A stretch of 64,000 bases of DNA, from assembly GCA_920105625.2 (NCBI GenBank), contig OV050030.1, forward strand, positions 162,077,863-162,141,862, read 5' to 3'. Shown piece after piece: positions 35,164-46,870 of the stretch (positions within the stretch are counted from its first letter, which is position 1; each line of letters opens with the position of its first letter). The notes beneath the pieces were generated by a model, which was not told the origin of the DNA, searched no databases, and saw only the letters and a list, made by a program, of their open reading frames with translations. The position numbers were made by a program, and so were the translations under genes. This DNA comes from Clusia tigrina (taxonomy: Eukaryota; Arthropoda; Insecta; Diptera; Clusiidae).

Positions 35164-37486
35164 AAATTGACTTGAGACAACCTTTGACAGCCCCACATGG
35201 ATAATTATTGTGTTCATTATATCGTACTGGACGACAGACCCACGTAAGATACCTGACCTTATTGATTTTGGAGTTGCTAGAAACCTAAAACGGGAGCAAC
35301 TCAAAGTAGAAAAAGTTACGCCCTACCTACGAATTCACACCCACTAAAACTAACTGGCTGAAATACAGAAAATACATCAGTAGTCATCTCGGCCTAAACC
35401 CATGTCTCAAAACTAATGAGGACATTGAAACATTTCTGGAACAATTTACCTCGACCCTAAGATTAGCTGTGCGCCACTCTGCGGATAAACGTGACAACAA
35501 CTACAACAGCATCCGGCGCCCACAAACCTCAACCCAAATCGATATTCTCCTTACTGAAAAAAGGAGGACGCGTCGTGAATGGCAAAAATCCAGGTCCCCT
35601 TTCCTAAAACGGTAGTTATCTATTGCCAGTGAAAATTTGAGAAAAGCCTTGCGTCTAGAATCAGATCGTTTCCTGGACCAATTTATCACAAACCTTTCTC
35701 CGACTGACGTCACCAATTACTCTCTGTGGAAAACTGTCAGAGAAATGAAAGCACCTACATGCGGAATTCCACCGATTCGTACAAAAAACGGAAACTGGGC
35801 AAGAAGCGATGATGAAAAGTCTGCCGTTTTCGCCGAACACTTAAGATATGTTTTTACCCTCAACCCACCTCGCAATACCAATAACCTAATATTAACCCCA
35901 CGCCAGATACAACATGCTCGCCTATTAAATTAAAAACAAAAGAAGTAAGTAATGCGATTAGTAACCTTGCTCTTAACAAAGCTTCAGGACACGACCTTAT
36001 TATTGGAAAAATGATCAAGGAGTTACCCCAAATGGCCATCATCTTACTTACTTCACTATTTAATGGCTTGTTGCCCTTTGGATATTTTCCTAATGCCTGG
36101 AAAGTTTCAGTAATCACAATGATCCCGAAACCAGGAAAAGACCCCTCCCAATCGTCATCATATAGACCGATTAGCCTCCTGCCTATCTTATCAAAACTCC
36201 TAGAAAGGCTTTTTCTTGCAAAACTAATGCCGCATATAAACGAAAAACGCACTATTCCCACTCACCAATTTGGCTCCCGCGAACACATAGAGTAAGTTCA
36301 TCGAATAGTGAACGAGATAAAAAACGCATTCGACAAAGAGCAATATTGTTCAGCCTTCTTTTTAGATGTGGCGCAGGCATCTGACAAGGTCTGGCACGAG
36401 GGGCTTATGTACAAAATAAAAAAGCTGTTGCCCACAAAAGTAGACGTAATATTGGAATCGTATCTGAGGGGCAGAAAGTTCAAGGTAAGGTACAATAATG
36501 CTTACTCTAAATGCTTTGACATCAAAGCTGGTGTACAACAAGGAAGCGTTCTAGGTCCGGTGTTGTATCTATTATTTACCTCAGATCTGCCTACCAATTA
36601 ATACTTAACAGCAGCAACTTTCGCAGACGATACAGTTATCCTTAGTATTCATCCGAACTCAAAAATCGCATCCCGTGACTTAGAAGATCATCTGGTCCTA
36701 GTAACAAATTGGTTGGCGAATAAACGTTAATGAATCGAAAAGTACGCATATTACCTTTACTATAAAAAAAGGTACATGTCCAGCGATAAAACTCAACAAT
36801 GTTCCTATTCCTCAAGCATAGGAGGTGAAGTACCTAGGAATTCATCTTGACTCACGTTTGAAATGGAAGCGCCACATCGAAGCCAAATAAAAAACAAATG
36901 ACTTTGAAAGCAAATAGCCTACACTGGCTCATGCACAAAAATTCCAGGTTGAGCCTAGAATATAAAACATTGCTGTACAAAGCCATCATAAAAATAATTT
37001 GGACTTACGGTATCCAGTTGTGGGGCGGCGCAAGCAACTCTAACATAGAACTGATTCAAAGAGCGCAGTCCAAAATTCTAAGATCCATTACTGGGGCTCC
37101 TTGGTTTATAAAGAATACAAACATTCACAAAGATCTGAACATTCCGCTCGTAAAAAAGGAAATCTTTGACGCCAGCTTAAAATATGCGCAAGGAATCAAA
37201 GAGCACCCAAATCATCTAGATAGGATACTAGCATGTAATAGGGTTCCAAGTCGCCTAAAAAGTACGAAATCACCAGCACAACTAACATCGATATCTTAAT
37301 CATGTACAAACTCTAATGTAACATTTATTACAGTAACTAACATATAACATTGTGATTACTAAAAAGCACTAAGCATAGGCAAGGTGTATTAATATTAATT
37401 ATTTAGTTTGTAAGATATGCTTACTTATTGCTAGTCTAAACTTAGAAGATACAATAAATAAATATATGAAATATATAAAAAAAAAA
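35164..37486 (+). pseudogene. Jockey-clade LINE ORF2, 5'-truncated (unit C)
   Basis: Third copy with the same truncation point, shared stops and FADD motif (about 36622). It shares with A the 8-bp loss near 36717 and adds its own stop in the thumb (CAAGCATAG near 36815). Poly(A) run 37477-37486, preceded by AATAAATAAATA. Confidence 0.87.
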
Positions 37487-37488
37487 TT

Positions 37489-37942
37489 ATATCCATTTCT
37501 GACCTTCGTAATAGCAATAAACTGCTTAGGGCGAAACTGAATCGATAATGAAGCTGAATCAGTTTTTTTCATTGGACCAATGTCGAAAAAGGAATTTATG
37601 TGGTAAAATTTTAACAAATAATTGAGACAGACAATTTAATAAAAAATTGAACTTGTCAATAGAAGAATTAGTCTCATGCTTATGGACCATGATGGTGAAT
37701 GCACTTATCAAATGGTTATAATCTGTGTACTTTTGTGATTATGAACAGGGCCCAAATAAGAGAATCCATTTAGATAACATTGGTCTTCCACACTGGCCCG
37801 GCGTTTTCCATTTAAAAGCGAAACTGTTTTCGCTTTCATATTTATGAATAATTCTTTAGCATCACTTCTCCTTTGAATTTATCGATGACGTTGAAAATTA
37901 AGAGATGGCTTAATTATGCTTTAATTTATAAAATTTTTTAAT
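37489..37942 (-). pseudogene. BEL/Pao gag N-terminal part (unit C)
   Basis: Third copy, same as B at the micro-inverted site (37903-37913). Stops and frameshifts throughout. Confidence 0.58.
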
Positions 37943-38935
37943 TTAATTTCTCTGAATTATTGCTTTATGTATTCTCTTTTTTTCATATGCTTCCTCTTAA
38001 AGTTATTTGCGGTTCAGTACTGTTTTGTCACTCACTGAAAAAAGAACATATTTTATTTTATTTCTTCTAAGTATAACTGCGTTTCCTTATAAATTAAAAC
38101 ATTCCGTTGGGTAACTGGTTCTTCAGCTTTGGGTGAATCGTTATTGTTACTCGCTGGTATCTGTCACTTGTAACGCTAGGTTTCAGAACTGTCTGCTATT
38201 CTCGGATTGTTTCTCGTAGCAACTTCGCATATTCCACCGACCAGAACATTGGTTTATATCATGTACTTGGAGTGTTCTCGTACAGTACTCTAATTTCTTC
38301 ATTCCTTAGACTATTTAGCTTTTTGGTTGTATGTATCAAAAACCTGATAGTTCTATGATTTCTGTCCCACTGTCTCAAGCAATGTCTAATTGAGTTGACT
38401 TCCGAAACTGATAAATCTATTAGCCTAGAGTTGGACATCGCTGTTCATGCTTCTGCTCGTTATCTACTGAACAGGTAATTTGGAGAGTAAAACCGTCTAT
38501 TCCATATTGTTGAAGAAACCATCTAGTCTTAAACATCCTTTCTCTTCCAGCGTCGTCAGCACCACGTATTGGAGTTGGTCTTGGGATACCGCCCTGTAAT
38601 CATATATGATCTTCAGTACTACATGCCAGTCATCTCTTACTACGTTGGGGACAGGTATGTCTATAGTATTGTCCAGCTTATAAGTGGTATTTTTATGACT
38701 ATACGTAGGGTTCTTCCAGGAGGGAATGCCATAACCAACGGTGCTTGATGCATATCTCGAATGTTAACTTGGCCAACATCATACATATTGTACGGTTATT
38801 GGTGCCTACGTAGATGATGGGCTCAAGTAATATTTTGTATTTTATCCGTGTGGATTTGCCTGCTATCCCATCGGCCGCGTCCCCAGGTGGCGGATAGGGG
38901 GACCCTTGGTAGGCAAATGACATTACTTCTGAAAC
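37943..38935. other. Unassigned kilobase (unit C)
   Basis: Third copy. A 30-bp deletion near 38755 removes ATGATAGGATTCATCAGAGG and following bases present in A and B. The open stretch on the minus strand still ends at 38497. Confidence 0.5.
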
Positions 38936-40235
38936 TCTTAAGAGGGGCGGGAGTTATGTCTGTCTGTCTATCACAATGATGGTATAGAGAATGGGTACCA
39001 GCCGTGGACCAAACTGGCTAGGGAGGAGCCCCGAACAAAAACCACTGTCTGGCGATGGACAACTTTAGATTTATTACTCCAGGTGGAACCGATGCATGTG
39101 GAAATCCACCCTCTTCGGCGGCAGGGGCATGGATTCTGGAGGCCCCAACCATCGCTAAAGTCTCTCGCCTTTATCAGCGAGAGCGGATCCCTTAGGAGAC
39201 GGGGGGGTGGTTACCGCAATATCTTCTACTTCAGATACGGAGGAACCTACCCTGGATCCAAAGAGCCTGCGTCGGGAAGGTACCACAGTGGCGGAACGGC
39301 CGACCAGTGGTTCTGGGGCAACGCGAACTCAATCGAGGAGGAAGAGAAGCAAGCGGCTTGCTAGGCTCGTGTAGGAGAAATCCTCACGTGGCTCTGCCGG
39401 CCCTTCTGTGTAAACTCCCTACAAAAGGCCCAGGTTGGCGGAAGTGACACCCATGGAAGCCACCGAGCCTGCGGAGGGACTGACCGCTCCGAAATTTCGC
39501 TCACGAGGTAAGCGGCGGAAGATTGTGGCTGAAAACAACATACCCATCTGCCCTGCAGCTGTTACTGCTGGTGGCACCACGACCCCAAAGGGTACGAGCG
39601 AAACCTCGGTGGCGGCTAATGTGGCGGGGAAGAATGTTTTCAATAAGCTGCAGTCTGCACAGCCCCTCGGACCCAGCAAACCCATCTGCCCGGCGAAGTC
39701 TTTGCCAGTGGAGTGTGGTGAGTTGGACCTTCGCCCAAGCACTTCCAAAGGTGCAGCCAAGCCATCGTACAGCGAGAAGGCTACCGGCCCGCAACCAATG
39801 GCGGTGATTGGGAAGCTGGGGCCTGACCATCGGCAGACTAATGCAGAGATGAAATACTGCAAAGGTCATCTGATGCGACGCGTCATTGCCTCCGGTCCTG
39901 CAGCTAATACGAAGGGCTATGAGACAAAGGACGGCACTCTACAGGTGTCCAGCGCGTCTCGGGCCAACTTTGATTGGCTCAAAGGTGTAGTCAGTGACGT
40001 GCCCCCCATGGGGACCACTCGCTTCACGGTCTATAGCGAAGCAGGCGTGTCCCTCAGGAAGGCCATCTGCTGGATTCCGGATCCCGATCTGACGACCACA
40101 GATGTCCTTTCCTGTCTGCATGCTCAGAACCCTGGCATCAACACGAGGCATTGGCGAGTTCTTTCGCACACCAGGGGAAGCAACCGGGATGGTAAAGAAG
40201 GTGCTAGTCTTGTGGTGCGAATGATGCGAAGATGA
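38936..40235 (+). pseudogene. LOA-type LINE gag ORF1 with complete C-terminal half (unit C)
   Basis: Gag of the same LINE, an RNA-binding nucleocapsid-like protein. The frame from about 39412 to 40235 is open for some 270 codons: a basic segment (FRSRGKRRK), then a Pro/Ser/Lys-rich middle (GPSKPICPAKS), then the conserved C-terminal domain (AEMKYCKGHLMRRVIASG; FDWLKGVVSD; AICWIPDPDLTTTDVLSCLH; HTRGSNRDGKEGASLVVRM). The upstream part is broken by an extra G in the run at 39201-39207, a TAG near 39372 and the TAA shared with A and B. No CCHC knuckle is seen. It is the fullest gag in the array. Confidence 0.8.
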
Positions 40236-40319
40236 GGCCTCTGTTCATGTCATGGGCTCTCGGTACCGGAGCAGTCTGAGTCTCTTCTTTGGGACTCTCA
40301 CTTTTCATGTATTTCCTAG

Positions 40320-43300
40320 ATGAGTGGCTCGGATGATTCTCGTAGCTATCCTTTGACGGTAATACCATATCCTTTGACGGTAACACAGATTAACTTGCAG
40401 CATTCTAAAGTCGCTAATGCACTGCTAAGTAGATGACTCACCCTGCTACGCACATCACCCCACATAACAACAGTAGAAGAACCCTGGGTCTTTAGGGGTC
40501 GTCTCTGTGGCCTTGGCTCGTTGAAAGGGGCCACGATAATATAAGACAGAAACTCGTCCCATCTCGCAGCGTCCTGCCTTGACCTATTTTGTTGTCAGGA
40601 TCTGGTTGCAGCAGAGATTAGTTTTAAGAGTATCCACGGATGGTCGAGGTTCGTGATTGCATCTGCTAACTTTCCTTACGATGCTTTGGAGGCACCACCA
40701 CCTGGGAAGGTCGCTACTCTTGTAGGGTTCTGTGGGCGGCGCAATCTTGGTATCGTTCTTTGTTGCGATGCTAATGCCCAGCATACGATATGGGGCAGCA
40801 GCAAGTGCAATGAGCTTGGCTATCGACTTTTCGAGTATACTGCCTCCTCCAGCCTGAACATCCACAATGTAGGCAAGCAGCCTACTTTTGTGACTTCAAG
40901 AAGGCAGGAAGTCACCCTGTCAAATCCAATACTAGGATGGTCGATCAACAATTGGAGGGTCCTCGCCGAAGACTCGTGCTCGGACCACAGATACATTGAG
41001 TTTCATTGTGGCGAGCAGGCGCAGATGCCATTGCCTACCAGAAACCCAAGAAAAACAGGCTGGCCAAAGTTCAGGGAGGCACTGCGTGGCAACTACGTGA
41101 CGCCACTGAAACTTCGCAAGGAACAAAATATTGAGGCGGCTGTTAAATATCTCAACACTGCTCTAATAAACAGCTTCGAGCTAGCTTGTCCAACTAAACC
41201 TCCTCTTAGCCGGACTCCTGTTCCATGGTGGAAACGAGAGCTTCAGGTGCTGAGGCGTGAGTCTAGAAAACTCCTCAGCCGGGCCCTCAAGACGAATCTT
41301 GATGATAACTGGGAACGATATCGACGTGTTCAGAGGGACTACAAGAATCTAATTCGGGACTCTAAAATGGCTTCTTTTAGAGATTTCTGCAGTGATATCG
41401 AATCCCTGAGTGATACGGGAAAACTGGTCAAAGTCCTGAAAAAGGACCAAACCGCTAAGCTGGAGACGCTCAGGAAACCTGATGGCTCCTATGCGGAGAG
41501 GCAAATTGAGACACTCAGCTAGTTGTTGGAGTCACACTTTCCAGGAAATCAGGTAAGCATACCCCGCCAACAACCACCTTTGGTTGGAACTGTTGTCAGG
41601 GCAGCTACACCCTCTCGACATGATTGGCATGTCGCCAGAACTGTGGCGAATAAGGCTGCCATAAGCTTTGCTATCAAATCCTTTGACAGCTTCAAATAGC
41701 CCGGTCTGGATGGCATATATCCGATTGTGTTGAAGGAAGGCATTGAGTTAGTGTTGGCAGCACTGAAGATGATCTTCACTGCATGTCTCGCGCTGGCGTA
41801 TGTACCACGCTCTTGGAGGATGGTGACTGTTGCTTTCATTCCTAAGGTTGGAAGAGATGACTACACCAATGCCAAGAGCTTCAGACCTATTAGTATAACC
41901 TCGTTCATGCTAAAAATTTCATAACGGCTGGTGGAGCTTCGCATGCGTAGGGGGTTTCTGAAGACGCATCCACTCTCTCCATTTCAGCATGCCTATCAAA
42001 ATGGCAAATCCTGCGAGACGGCTCTGCAAAACCTTGTTGGAAGGATAGAGCGAACCATCGACAGGAAAGAATACGCCCAGATAATCAAAATGGTGCGGGC
42101 GGAGGAAGATATACTGGTGTCATCTGGGGATAATAAAGGCTGTCCCCAAGGTGGCGTACTGTCTCCTGGTGCATGGTAATCGATCCCTTGCTTAACGCCA
42201 TTAATGAGTCGGGTGTCTACGTTCAGGCATATACGGATGATGTTGGCTGTCTTGTGACAGGTCCATCCCTTATGATTGTCTGCAGAAGGATGCAGAGAAT
42301 TCTGGATATGATGATCAATGGGCTATCGGCTAATCCTGTCAAGACTTGTATTATCCTCTTTACCAGAAGGAGAAAGCTTGATGGACTTATTCTGCCTACA
42401 CTAAAAGGAGTCACTATCCAGCTATCCAAGGAAATCAAATATCTTTGAGTCATCCTTGATAACAAAATTCTTTGGAAATCACATGTCGAACTGAAGACAT
42501 CCAAAGCATTGTCAGTTTTCTGGCAGTGTAAGGGAATTTTTGGTAAGACATGGGGTCTTCCCCCAGTAAGGTTCTATGGATCTATACAGCTATGGTAAGA
42601 CTTATTATCACCTATGCATCGGTGGTTTCGATGAGCAGAGTCTCTCTTGTAGGGGTCAAAAAAGATCTATCACGACTACAGAGTACTCTGGCCATATGTT
42701 GTACCGGAGATTTTCCGACTACTACAGGCCCGGCACTTGATGCTCTGGTGAATCTCCCGCCAATAGATGTCTTCATCCGCGGAGAGGCCGTTAAGGCCAT
42801 CTGCAGAGTGAAATATGGTGGCCACTGGTATGGGGTGTATTCGATATTGGACGACGGCGCAGGCACTGACATCGATTCTGCCATCCTGTCTATGCCCCCG
42901 GACTCCATGTCATGAACCGTCATACTAGAAAAGCGGTACAATGTGGTGCTGCCAGAGGCTCGTTCATGGTAAGATCCCGAGATCGAGCCCGGCAAACACT
43001 GCTGCCGTATATTCATTGATGGCTCCTATACTGAAGACGGTTCAGGCTCTGGTGTCTTCGTGGAATCTTGTGGGACCCATCGGTTCTTTGCCCTTGGTCT
43101 GCATGCGTCTGTGTTTCAGGCGGAGGTGTATGCGATACCTGAGTCAATGGACTTCGTTGTGGAAAACAGGTGGAAAAGTAAATCTATTTGTGTCTGCAGT
43201 GACAGCCTTGGATAGTCCTACCACCATTTCCACGATAGTCAGGTCCTGCAAATCCAGGCTAAATTATGTTGGAAAACATAATAGTCTGACGCTGACTTGG

Positions 43301-43825
43301 GTACCGCCACACGCTGGCATTGCAGGTAACGAGACCTCTGACTCTTTGGCCAGGATGGACTCTGAGGCTGTTTTTATTGGCCCTGAGCCTGTTCTGCCAC
43401 TCCCTTCTGCTGTTATCAAAGCCACTGCAAACAAGTGGGTTGTTTCGACCCACAAGCGAGCATGGCGGGCTGAGAGAGGCTGCGGATGGACGAAAATTAT
43501 GCTACCTGATATCTGTGACCAATGGTTGCGGTTCCTTCTATCTTTAGGTAGGAGGGACTGCAGGCTGTTGGTTGGCGTAATGACAGGGCACTTTCTATGG
43601 GCTAGGCACATGGAATGGATTGGCATATCAGACAGTGCGCTGTGCCCAGCCTGTGGAGAAAAAGACTAGACGGCGGACCATTTCCTTTGCGTCTGCCCTG
43701 CCTTTGCTCGAATCAGGTTTGGGATATTTGGCACTGATGTGCTGAGGAGTGACCAACTTGGCTCCTTGGCACCACAGGATCTACTTCTATTTCTTCGGAG
43801 GTCGGGTAGATTTAAAGCAGACTAA
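40320..43825 (+). pseudogene. LOA-type LINE ORF2, fullest copy (unit C)
   Basis: Target-primed retrotransposition protein remnant. Order: AP-endonuclease from ATG 40320, long open frame 40653-41522, RT (41727-42448, with GCPQGGVLSP and YTDD near 42230), thumb/connection (42550-42915, open), RNase H (42941-43669: FIDGSYTEDGSGSG in the adjacent frame, WVPPHAGIAGNETSDSLAR). A C-terminal C2HC knuckle follows (CPACGEKD, then HFLCVCPA after a TAG at 43668). The coding tail GIFGTDVLRSDQLGSLAPQD ends at TAA 43823-43825. RT motif A is missing in this copy too, so the defect predates the triplication. Confidence 0.88.
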
Positions 43826-43862
43826 AAGGGAACCTTAAGGGCAGTAAAATGGATGTATGCTA

Positions 43863-43891
43863 CGAGGGCGGATTGATATTGAAACTACCTA
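43863..43891 (+). repeat. Left mariner TIR (unit C)
   Basis: Starts CGAGGGCGGATTGATATTG. It matches the reverse complement of 45109-45137 at 27 of 29 positions, counted by eye. Preceded by TA. The A and B copies differ by one base (CGAAGG). Confidence 0.93.
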
Positions 43892-45108
43892 GCGCTAGTT
43901 GGCAGCACAAACACAAAAACTTTTTTTTTAGAAATTGCGATCTGTCAAAGCTGATAAAATTTCATCCAAATTCATCGATTAGTTTAAGTCGTTTGAAGTA
44001 AGCAACTTTTGTGTTTCTGGAAAAATGGAAAAAAGCGAATTTCGTGCAGTGATTGAACACTAGTATTTGAAAGGGAAAACGGCGAAAGAGACAAAAGAAA
44101 AGCTCGATAAATATTACGGTGAGTCTGCTCCGTCAGATTACATGGTAAAATATTGGATTGCTGAATTTAAACGCGGCCGAACAAGCACTGCAGCAATACT
44201 ATCAACAGGAAGGCCAAGAGAGGTGGTTACTGAAGAAAATATCAAGAAAATCCTCGATATCGTTATGAATGATCGCAGAGTCAAGTTTCGTGAGATTGTT
44301 GAAATGGTAAACATATCATATGAACGTGTGTTCAACATTTTGCATGAACATTTGCATATGAAAAAGCTATCGGCAAGATGGGTGCCGCGTTTGCTCAGTG
44401 TCGAACAAAAACGAGTTCGACAGACAACTTCACAGTGGTGCTTGGACATGATAAAGCGTAATCCTGTTGATTTTTGGCTTCGATTAATATCTGTTGATGA
44501 AACGTGGGTCCACCACTACACACCTGAAACCAAAAATCAATCCAAACAATGGGTGAAAGCTGGTGGAAGTGCTCCGAAGAAGGCGAAGGCCGTGAAATCG
44601 GCTGGCAAGGTTATGGCCACTGTATTTTGGGATGCACACGGAATATTGCTCATCGATTATCTTGAAAAAGGATCCACAATCACAGGAAAGTATTATCGTG
44701 CATTATTGGATCAATTGATTGATGCAATCAAGGAAAAATGACCACATTTAAAGAAGAAAAAATGCTCTTTATTCAAGACAACGCACCGGTTCACACAGTA
44801 TTAGCTACGATGCTAAAATTACGTGAAATATACTTCGAATTGCTTAATCATCCACCTTATAGTCCAGATTTAGCTCCTAGTGACTTTTTCCTGTTTCCAA
44901 ACTTGAAAAAATGGCTCGCAGGAAAAAGATTCATCTCAAACGAAGAAGTGATTACCGAAACTAACGCGTATTTTGAGGGGTTCCCGAAATCGTATTATTC
45001 AGATGGTACAAAAAAGTTGGAATATCGTCTTACAAAGTGTGTCGTAGTAAAAGGAAACTATCTTGAGAAATAAATGGTTTTTGAAAAAAAAAATGTTTTT
45101 TTCCTACT

Positions 45109-45137
45109 TAGGTAGCTTCAATATCATTCCGCCCTCG
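45109..45137 (-). repeat. Right mariner TIR (unit C)
   Basis: Inverted copy of the left TIR, followed by TA at 45138-45139. LINE 3' UTR sequence resumes immediately afterwards (TCTGAGTGCTGCG), so the insertion site is precisely defined. Absent from units A and B because of their truncation. Confidence 0.93.
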
Positions 45138-45182
45138 TATATCTGAGTGCTGCGCTTACTACCTTGTTCCGACAAAAAAAAA
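45138..45182 (+). other. 3' end of the LOA-type LINE with poly(A) (unit C)
   Basis: Continuation of the LINE 3' UTR after the mariner insertion, ending in a run of ten A at 45173-45182. Units A and B lack it. The right edge of unit C homology cannot be tested because the other units end earlier. Confidence 0.65.
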
Positions 45183-45895
45183 TATACAAAAATATTTTGT
45201 ATTGCGCGAGAGCTTGCGCACTTGGTTCTCGGCGCCTTAAGGCCAAATGTTTAGTTATTGAAGCGACTTAAGTCTGCTCCTTAGAGTTCAAACAATTTTG
45301 AGTTGTGTTTCTGAACTGAATCTTTATTCTTAAAACTACGCTCTTTTATACCTATTTCAACTTAACAAATTAGTTTCAACCAAGTTCAATTTCCATTCCA
45401 TATTTCCAATATCCCATGTGTCATCAAATTCACATATGCAACTTATACAAGCAATAAAATATGAATGTGCAATTCGTGCCTACTGCAGACCTTTGAGGTT
45501 CGAATTGCACATGACCTAATTTTGAGTGCATTGCTTTGGGATAGAGGAAAGGTTTGAAAGTGTGGAGTGAGTGTGTGTGTGATCATGGTGCGCGTGCACT
45601 ACATATTTCTTTGCATTCGTATGTTATGCATGACTTCCATGATACACTACAATATTTTGGGCTAATAATAAATGGACTCAAAAAAAGAGCGTTTAATATA
45701 GCGAGTTCGTTACATTGTTACGACAAAATTTATAGCATATAGCGTTTAGAATCATATTTTATCTCTAACAGCCGGACAGTCGTTTATAGTTTCGTGAACT
45801 TGGTGTTAAGGGAGATATTGAGTGCACTCTGTAATCTTTCCACCTTGTTTACCACATCTAGCAGAGGCTTGACCAGTTTTTCATAGTTACCATTA
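45183..45895. other. Unassigned sequence right of the array
   Basis: No recognisable gene. It contains a perfect 12-bp inverted repeat (ATGTGCAATTCG at 45465-45476, reverse complement at 45501-45512) with a 24-base loop. The only open frame over 60 codons (45554-45742) has no motif. Confidence 0.55.
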
Positions 45896-45920
45896 CCTGC
45901 TAGGTTAGGCTAGGTTAAGG
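45896..45920 (-). repeat. TTAGG-like tail of the minus-strand LINE
   Basis: Imperfect TAGGTTAGGCTAGGTTAAGG run on the plus strand. It sits where the LINE 3' end is expected and may be the element's characteristic 3' tail repeat rather than telomeric DNA. Confidence 0.6.
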
Positions 45921-46870
45921 ATGCAGCTTGCGAGCTACGCAAGTTACACTCGGAGGCCCATTGACCCATTGTGATACTTGTTTTTAGAGAAAAACCACTT
46001 CTCTCTCTCCCTCAAAAAACCATTATCTCCCCTAGATCTTAAACCCCCCAGAAGCTTTCGTGAATTTGAGAGTATCAATTAGTTTAAGCTCAGGTAATTC
46101 TTGTGGTTCTTCAAAGAAGGCCGAGCCCATATACCAGGGTCGCCCCTTGTGAAGATCCGGGCAATCACAAAGCAGATGTTTCACCGATTACTTCTCCTCA
46201 TCTCACCAACACCTACAAAAATCTCTGAAAGGAGTACCGTACCTGGCTGCCAATCGGCCTATGATGCAGTACATTGTCAGAACCCCCATGATAGTCCTGA
46301 GTTCTCTTCTACTGAGCCGAAGAAGGATGTCAGTCATATTTTGGCTCATTTTTGGCCACATGTATCGGGAAGTTCGCCAGTCGGTGGTTAACTACCACCG
46401 TCCATTCGTTAATCTTTTCACATATGTTTCGATCTTGTTTGTGAACTCTACGAGATATAGAAGGATGTCTTCCACCTGCCCCTGTTCCGACGGCGCCCAC
46501 CCGAGTCTAAAAGTTCGTCAGCATTTTAGTTGCCAGGGATATCGTGATGTCCAGGGACCCAGCATAGCTCTATCTTAGATTTTACAATGTTATCGTTTAG
46601 AGTTTTTCAGCGCTTGTTGTATACACATGTGATTTTAGTCGAAAGAGTAAGCTTCCCAGCTGTTGCCGTTTGTGCAACTTTGTCAATGGCATATACCTCA
46701 GCCGGAAATACGCTATACAAACTTAATAGTCGAAAGAACCATTCAATTTCTAGTTTGTCCGAATAGACTGCCGCACTTGTCCATATTTGACCCGGTAGTT
46801 AAAATGGTCAAGTCATTGCCCTCAAGGGTTGTCCCTGCTTCACATTCCCGCCTTGTTGTAATTTAATGTT
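45896..46870 (-). pseudogene. 3' end of a LOA/R1-type LINE: RNase H, zinc knuckle and TTAGG-like tail
   Basis: Minus-strand remnant of a second LINE. Reading leftward: RNase H start with an AEVYAI-like block near 46690, the WVPGHHDIPGN block near 46550, then SRRELRTIMGVLTMYCIIGR at about 46255-46320. A degenerate C2HC knuckle follows (FCRCW, then KHLLCDCPDLH at about 46135-46215), with stops inside. The 3' terminus appears to be the tail at 45896-45920, written CTAGGTTAGGCTAGGTTAAG on the plus strand. Everything upstream of RNase H is missing. The architecture matches the LINE in the array, but this is a different element. Confidence 0.75.

Larger units (their letters stand above)
43863..45137 (+). 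mobile_element. Full-length mariner with both TIRs, transposase broken (unit C)
   Basis: A 1,275-bp mariner flanked by TA on both sides (43861-43862 and 45138-45139). Transposase starts at ATG 44025, with TAG at codon 13 (44061-44063), then a frame open from 44067 to 44741 that includes the 10 bp missing in A and B (DIVMNDRRVKFREI). TGA follows at 44739 and an A-run one base shorter than in A/B shifts the frame. The rest (44738-45073) contains QDNAPVHT, YSPDLAPSDFFLF and the normal C-terminus. Catalytic aspartates are SVDETW, QDN and SPD, spaced as D,D34D. Subfamily not assigned. Confidence 0.95.
30437..45182. repeat. Tandem unit C, the most complete copy
   Basis: Third unit. It starts at the same LINE/A-rich join as B but differs at the right end: it carries the uninterrupted gag frame, the LINE zinc knuckle, a mariner with both TIRs and TA duplication, and the 3' end of the LOA-type LINE with a poly(A) run at 45173-45182. 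It lacks the chimeric LINE junction piece of A and B. Its arrangement is therefore probably closer to the ancestral insertion order. Confidence 0.92.

Noticed and set aside
499..45182. Regularly spaced repeats as a CRISPR or satellite array
   Set aside because: The repeat unit is 15 kb of nested transposons, not short repeats with spacers, and not a simple satellite.
45896..45920. Interstitial telomere repeat
   Set aside because: Too short and imperfect, and it sits at the expected 3' end of a LINE.
46101..46391. Plus-strand 96-codon open frame
   Set aside because: It is the shadow of the minus-strand RNase H/zinc-knuckle region.
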